Of a stretch of 64,000 bases of DNA, positions 59,101-64,000 are shown piece by piece. This stretch comes from Pontederia crassipes. Lineage: Eukaryota > Streptophyta > Magnoliopsida > Commelinales > Pontederiaceae. Position numbers and translations under genes: made by a program. A model generated the notes under the pieces. It did no database searches and was not told the DNA's origin. It was given only the letters and a program-made list of their open reading frames with translations. Where the stretch lies: assembly GCA_030549335.1 (NCBI GenBank), contig CM060195.1, positions 32,616,874-32,680,873 of the forward strand. Direction: 5' to 3'. The stretch's first letter is position 1; each line of letters begins with the position of its first letter.

Positions 59101-62034
59101 CTAAACCCGGCTCATTGGAGAAAATGGCGGATCTAGGACAAAAGTTGGAGGGATTTGTTCCACCCTCTTCTCTTTTCTTTTCTCTTCGATCGCAACAGCT
59201 TCAAGCAACTGTCGCACTTCTTCCTCGAGGAGTAACCTCAGTGAACTGGAAAAGAACCTTTGCCTGCTCTTCTCATGTATCAATGTGGAAGAAGCTTCAG
59301 AACTGTGCAATATTGCTATGCAGATTGAGAATGCCTGTAGCGCTGATAATTGCGCATGGAAATTGACTGAGTATTGTCCTTGCCCATCAGCCATTATTGT
59401 CAATGCAGGTACGTTGTCTTTGTTGCCCTGTTTGAATGTATTAGAAAGCTGTCAGTAACATATCCTTCTGCATGGAGTAACAAGAGAAGAAGGTTGGAAG
59501 AAAATGGTTGGAAAGAACTATTAAATCATTATCTCCAGAAAATAAAAGAGAAAACAACAATGGGGCTTTAGATTAGTTCTTTTTTAACTAAACATATGGT
59601 TGCCAAAGAAGAGAAAGTTCATAGACTACCGAGCATATACCATGAAAATAATATAAAAGTCTCCAATTGGTACAACATCCGAATTAAAACACATTATCTT
59701 CTCTGAGAATATAAGCATTTGTTTGAGTCAACTTTTTCACATATGGAAGTTTGAAAAAAAAAATCACTTATATAAACAATTATCACCTTATATGTGTATA
59801 ACATTTCCACGATGGTCACGAAATCTTTGTTGAGTTTGAAAACAAGTATGTATGTAACTGAAAATTTTGAAATAGAAGAAATGCATCAAGTGAAGAGGAA
59901 TACGTACCTGAGCATAAAGAAGCATGGGCTTTTGACTTTTTAATGCTAAACAATTTACCCAGTCATCAGAATAGTGATTGTCGAATACGATAATTGGGCA
60001 GCCCATGTCCCAGCCGCCACAATCACAACCTCCACCAAATCTCCACCTATCTAGTAGTGTAGATGGTCTTCCATCTTCGTCAGTATTTGACAATCCATGC
60101 TTCCCACTTGGAGTCACGACCTTCACAACTGCAGGATTCTGGTTTTTACAATCTGTTTCATTTTTTGGATCCACAGCACAAGAACTAGCTACATTTCTAC
60201 TTTCTTTCATTTCAATATCTTTTATATCTTTGAATTTATCTTTTTTGTTAAAAGGGATTTGGATTACAGTGGCTGCAATCTCAAGTTGTGGATGCAAGTC
60301 TGTTGGTGACCAAGGGTAAGAAGTTGAGGCATCTGAATCACAATTACTTGAAGTGTGCCTAGCAGGGCTTTTGGGTTCCACTGTATTGTTTCTATCAAGA
60401 GGGACCAAGCTATCCATAGCATCACTTCTAAGAGATTGAACAGAATCTGAAGAGCATTGAGATCTCTCTTCGATAACAAAGTTCCTTCTCGCCTGGACAA
60501 TGTCATAAAGAACAAATTCTGTCACTGTGGAATTAGCTAGAGATCCATTCTCTCTCACTTCTGAACACAGATAACATGACACCTGCATTTGTCCAACCAT
60601 GGTAGGAGACTGCCCACTCTTGTCTTTAGCCCCTTTCCTGGAGCTGCTTTTCTTTCTAGAGTTGTGAAAGGTGTAAACCCAGTTATACGCATTATCTGTT
60701 CTCCATGTCTTTGCAGAAAGAACATCATCTGGATCTTTAACAGAGAATTCAAATGATGTGTTGCCATCTTCAATTTCCACCTTGAGAAAAGCATGCAGGT
60801 GAGCAGGTGAAGAAGCTGCAGCCAAGATCTTCTCATCTCCTCTCAAATCTACATCGGGTTCCATCTCTGTAGTCTTCAAGAAGTCACTTAACAAAGACTT
60901 GTTCAGCACTTTGTTCTTCCTGATGTTTGAAGGAGCATTACCTGGGTTTCCGGGTTCTATTTCCATAGTTGGCACTTTGTTCTTCTTGATGTTCGAAGGA
61001 GCATTACCAGGGTTTCCAGGCTCTATTTCCATAGTTGACACTTTGTTCTTCTTGATGTTCGAAGGAGCATTACCTGGGTTTTCAGGTTCTATTTCCGTAG
61101 TTGATATATTCCGGAGAGATTTGGACTTCATGATGGGATCAAATAGTTTTTGGAAGGGGGTAGACCTTGTCTTGGGGCTTGCATTAACTAATTCACATTC
61201 TAATTGTGAAGCTGCATTGGAAACCCCAACTTTGGCCGAAAAGGATTTTGGCAGAGCTTTTAACTTATCTGCTTCACAACTATGTTCATTCAGACATTTC
61301 GAGCTTATCTTTTGGGTGCAGTCCAGTCTTTGTTCTGTGAAATAACTACGATCCAACAATCTGGAAGGCACTTGAGTATGATGGGTTTCAGACTTGGCTG
61401 TGTCCAGGCGTATCTCCACAAAATCATCTACTGAACTATCCCTCGACAAATCAAAATCTGAGGTCAAATTTTTAGGGTTCAAATTCTTCTCGGGAAGATC
61501 ACGGAAGGAAAGATCAAGAAACTCTGAAGATCTTGTAGTAATTGAGTGTGATGCCACAACAGATGTAGATTTGGCCACAGAATTTGAAGAAACAAGAGAA
61601 GATCGTCCCTGGTGTGACAAGAGAACATCTTGATTTGAACAGGATTGGGGCAGTGAATCCACAATCTCGAATGAAAGAAATTCATCTTTTCTGCAGGCTG
61701 AATCTACTTTCCTCCTCCCCTCTCTTAGTTTCCTCATTCTCCTTACCTCTTCAGAGCTCTGATACATAGAGCCCCTCTTCAATACTTCTTGGCCACTTAC
61801 ACCATCGAAAGTCTTAGAAGACATGCTTTCATAGCATATGCTCGAAGAGTAGCTACGACTTAGTTCTCGCAAATCAGGATCCAAAAGCTTGAAGTGGTGA
61901 TTTCTGCTTGTAGGCTGCTGTTTTATCCCTTGTTCTCGTAGACTTCTATTGCTTCGACTATGGTTGCTGACAGCTTTAAGCCTCTGCTTCACTTCAAAAT
62001 AGTCTTCATATTCCAAAATTACATCTTGCCCCAT
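59101..62034 (-). CDS. DUF3527-family protein
   Basis: Plant-specific protein of unknown function. Coding exon 1 is 62034-59908 (709 codons) and exon 2 is 59427-59101 (108 codons plus TAG). The intron 59907-59428 has GTACGT..AACAG borders in phase 0, joining LLYAQ to GNKD, giving ~817 residues. The C-terminal half carries the family hallmarks: FLKVEIEDGNTSFEFSV, NWVYTFH, CDCGGWDMGC, and across the splice VNFHAQLSALQAFSICIAIL. The N-terminal half is Ser-rich, polar and apparently disordered, with basic patches. Residues ~314-380 are three near-identical 22-residue repeats (EIEPGNPGNAPSNIKKNKV). Start: ATG 62034 (MGQDVILEYED) lies 12 nt after a strong splice acceptor (TTTTGTAG, 62047-62049), so a leader intron is likely. 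No catalytic motif was seen; do not infer an enzyme. Confidence 0.88.
60905..61102 (-). repeat. Three 66-bp in-frame tandem repeats in the DUF3527 gene
   Basis: Copies at 60905-60970, 60971-61036 and 61037-61102. Each encodes a 22-residue unit with EIEP.NPGNAPSNI.KNKV. They differ by only a few substitutions, so the expansion is fairly recent, and the frame is kept. Confidence 0.92.
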
Positions 62035-62046
62035 AGATGTGAAACG

Positions 62047-63420
62047 CTACAAAAGTGAAAAAAAATAAACAGATTACATCTACAAATTAGCCTTGATATC
62101 CAAGGAGAGTATTGCTATTCAGTTATATCAGAAGAATTCACGCAGGACACAAATTGGAAAATACTTATTGATTAGTAGTCAGAGAAGAATATAATAAGAT
62201 GAGATCACACAAATCAACCAGTGATATAAAAACAAAAATCATGAAACATTGGAAGCAAAAAAACACTCAAATTGTAAAAAAAAGAAAAGAAAAACAGCCC
62301 ACCCGTGTCCAAATTTAATGAATTTCTCATACTGAAAGTAACAGTTCTGCATGAAAGTGGATGCAGAAGTCCACCCCTACAGATAATTATAAGAAAGGAA
62401 TACTGCTGCAAAACTTCTGGGAAACTACTCGACGCAAACTCTCCTGCAAATATCCCTAATGAGTAAATATATCCAAAGGCTTTGGATTACGCTGAGGGCA
62501 TGTTGATTCAGACATAAACGGCCAAAAAAAAGGAAAATACTCATTGATTCGTGCCGAAGGGAACTTTAGTGCAAAGAGCAGCGCATAGTTGGAACCCCCG
62601 TCCTTGAAGGAAGAAGGGAGGAAGACAGGGAAATCTCTTGCTATTGCTCATACCAGCAAGGGAGGAGAGAGGTAACTGGCATTATAGTAGCTCACGAACA
62701 GCAAGGAATCCGAAATGATGGCACGCATAAAAGGCAATAAAAACCCTATATGTAGATAGACAGATCTTCACATATCTCGTTTCTTAATAAGAAACAGAAA
62801 TGGGCGAAAAATCCGTGAATTAAGGGTTCAAATCCTACCATAAAAATGATAAGTAGCACTCCGAGATCCCCATCCCCTTCCAAAAACCAGCAAGTGACAT
62901 ATAAATGGTCTTCAGCCTCCCCAGATCTCGATTATTACAATACCATGGAAATCCAAATGGATCTGGAAGGTGCTTAAATCGACATAAATGAGTAATCTTT
63001 CTGCTTAAAAATCACATCTTGCACCGCGATGCATGCTCACAAAAAATCAAAGCCCCTACTTTTTCTTGTTCCATGACCCTAAAAATGCGATATTTACACG
63101 TCTAGCCAGTTCAAGACCAACCGAAAGCCAAAAATCATAGGAAAATAACTCAAGAAACATAAAGAGAGCAATGAAGTGTACCTCTGTGCCCACAAAAAGG
63201 AAGAAGAAGTGTCTGCAAAAGCAACTCCGGCAGAGAGAGAGAGAGAAAGAGAGAGGGGGGGAGGGGGAGAGAGAGAGAGAGAGAGTCTTTTGCTACTACT
63301 ACTGGGGATACTTGGGACTGAGGAAGAGCAAAAGCTACGACAGGGATCGCACAGTTGGCGGCATTGGGAGCTGCTGCTACTAATCTCCGGTGCTTTTGTG
63401 AAAGAGAGGAAATAAATTAA
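62047..63420 (-). promoter_or_regulatory. Probable 5' leader exon and leader intron of the DUF3527 gene
   Basis: Acceptor TTTTTCACTTTTGTAG just before the coding exon, and a candidate donor CAGAG-GTACAC at 63181-63182, enclose a ~1.13 kb intron. The leader exon (63182 to about 63420) is pyrimidine-rich on the minus strand, with CT runs opposite the GA tract at 63236-63286. The transcription start is not determined. Short frames in this region are not credible genes. Confidence 0.5.
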
Positions 63421-64000
63421 AACAAGATTAGAAAAAAAAAAGAGTTCTCTGGATTAAAAATTGTTTTCACCAGAAAATAAGGGATTAAACGATTAATAAC
63501 ATGAAAAAGGTGCAAATTTGATTTTTTTTTTCGGGTTGTTGTGTTGCCTTGTTTGATCACTATTATTAATTCTCTTCGATCGGGGCCTATAATTATAAGC
63601 TCAAGGCTTTGTTGCTGTCCAGTGCCCTTCCCTCAGCAGCTACTAATCAAAGCAGCTAACAATTAATTTTTTATATAAAAAAAATTGCATTCAAGAGAGG
63701 GATTTGTCCTCACTCACTCGCACTGTTCTGCTGCTGCTTCCTGTTGGTGTGTGATTACCATATTGCCCTCCCACCTTTGGATTTTGTTCAACAAAAGTAA
63801 TTGTGGAAACTTTGTCCCCTGCTGCATGCTCGCCGTGTTAATTTGCCATGCATGGCCTGGTGAGTGGTGAGGTCTCCTCCCCTTCCCTTGCATGCTTTGC
63901 CACTGACACTTGCCCCACTTACATGTTACCTCCTCACTTCTATCTCCACTCCACTCCACTTTCTCTCTCTCTCTTTCTATCTCGTTCGTCTCCCTTCCAT
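63421..64000. other. Promoter-side intergenic sequence
   Basis: Upstream of the DUF3527 leader. Contains a CT-rich run at 63962-63985. No coding exon recognised before the window ends. Confidence 0.4.

Noticed and set aside
60899..61345. Plus-strand 148-residue repeated frame
   Set aside because: Antisense of the 66-bp repeats in the DUF3527 exon.
63171..63415. Short plus-strand frames near 63.2 kb
   Set aside because: Arg-Glu repeats from a GA run, inside the probable leader exon of the minus-strand gene.

Overview
This window is nuclear plant DNA, most likely from a commelinid monocot. The exons of the glycosyltransferases and of beta-tubulin are very GC-rich, while the surroundings are AT-rich and crowded with plant transposon families. 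The exact lineage cannot be read from the window.

Layout. Positions 1-2,600 hold decayed Gypsy and Copia scraps. Positions ~2,620-21,570 are an old tandem duplication of an O-glucosyltransferase gene (UGT, zeatin O-glucosyltransferase-like). Copy A (3,175-4,674, minus) is intact. It carries a tRNA-derived SINE between its TATA-like box and its start codon, and a hAT-like element farther upstream. Copy B is split by a Copia retrotransposon (10,200-15,259), and its upstream flank is split by a 3 kb Mutator-like element (18,534-21,491) with a 9-bp target duplication. That element holds a nested Helitron and a fragment resembling a GH17 beta-1,3-glucanase. Positions ~21,900-30,000 hold two copies of an LTR-like repeat, a second GH17-like fragment beside an inverted TTA/AAT microsatellite pair, and a palindromic TCACGGCCGTGA array. 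Positions 30,001-34,686 are a decayed second Copia element. Positions 34,800-36,500 contain a MITE, a SINE with a 14-bp target duplication and a second short Mutator-like element.

Positions 38,470-44,534 are a PIF/Harbinger-type DNA transposon that seems to sit inside an older MITE. It carries three same-strand gene remnants: a MYB/SANT-like protein, the DDE transposase with all three acidic residues visible, and a small protein with an RNase H1 hybrid-binding (viroplasmin-like) domain followed by a membrane segment. Each has nonsense or frameshift lesions. The third gene is the most unexpected content of the window. A 1.6 kb CACTA element with an AGC target duplication lies at 47,482-49,095.

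The last 8 kb is ordinary gene space. A complete three-exon beta-tubulin gene (56,428-57,952, plus) has a ~150 bp CT tract 5' of the ATG. It faces tail-to-tail a two-coding-exon DUF3527 gene (62,034-59,101, minus) with a probable untranslated leader exon to ~63,420. Tubulin and DUF3527 are housekeeping-type genes with no evident link to the UGT pair. No tRNA gene, rRNA, CRISPR array or bacterial operon structure was seen.
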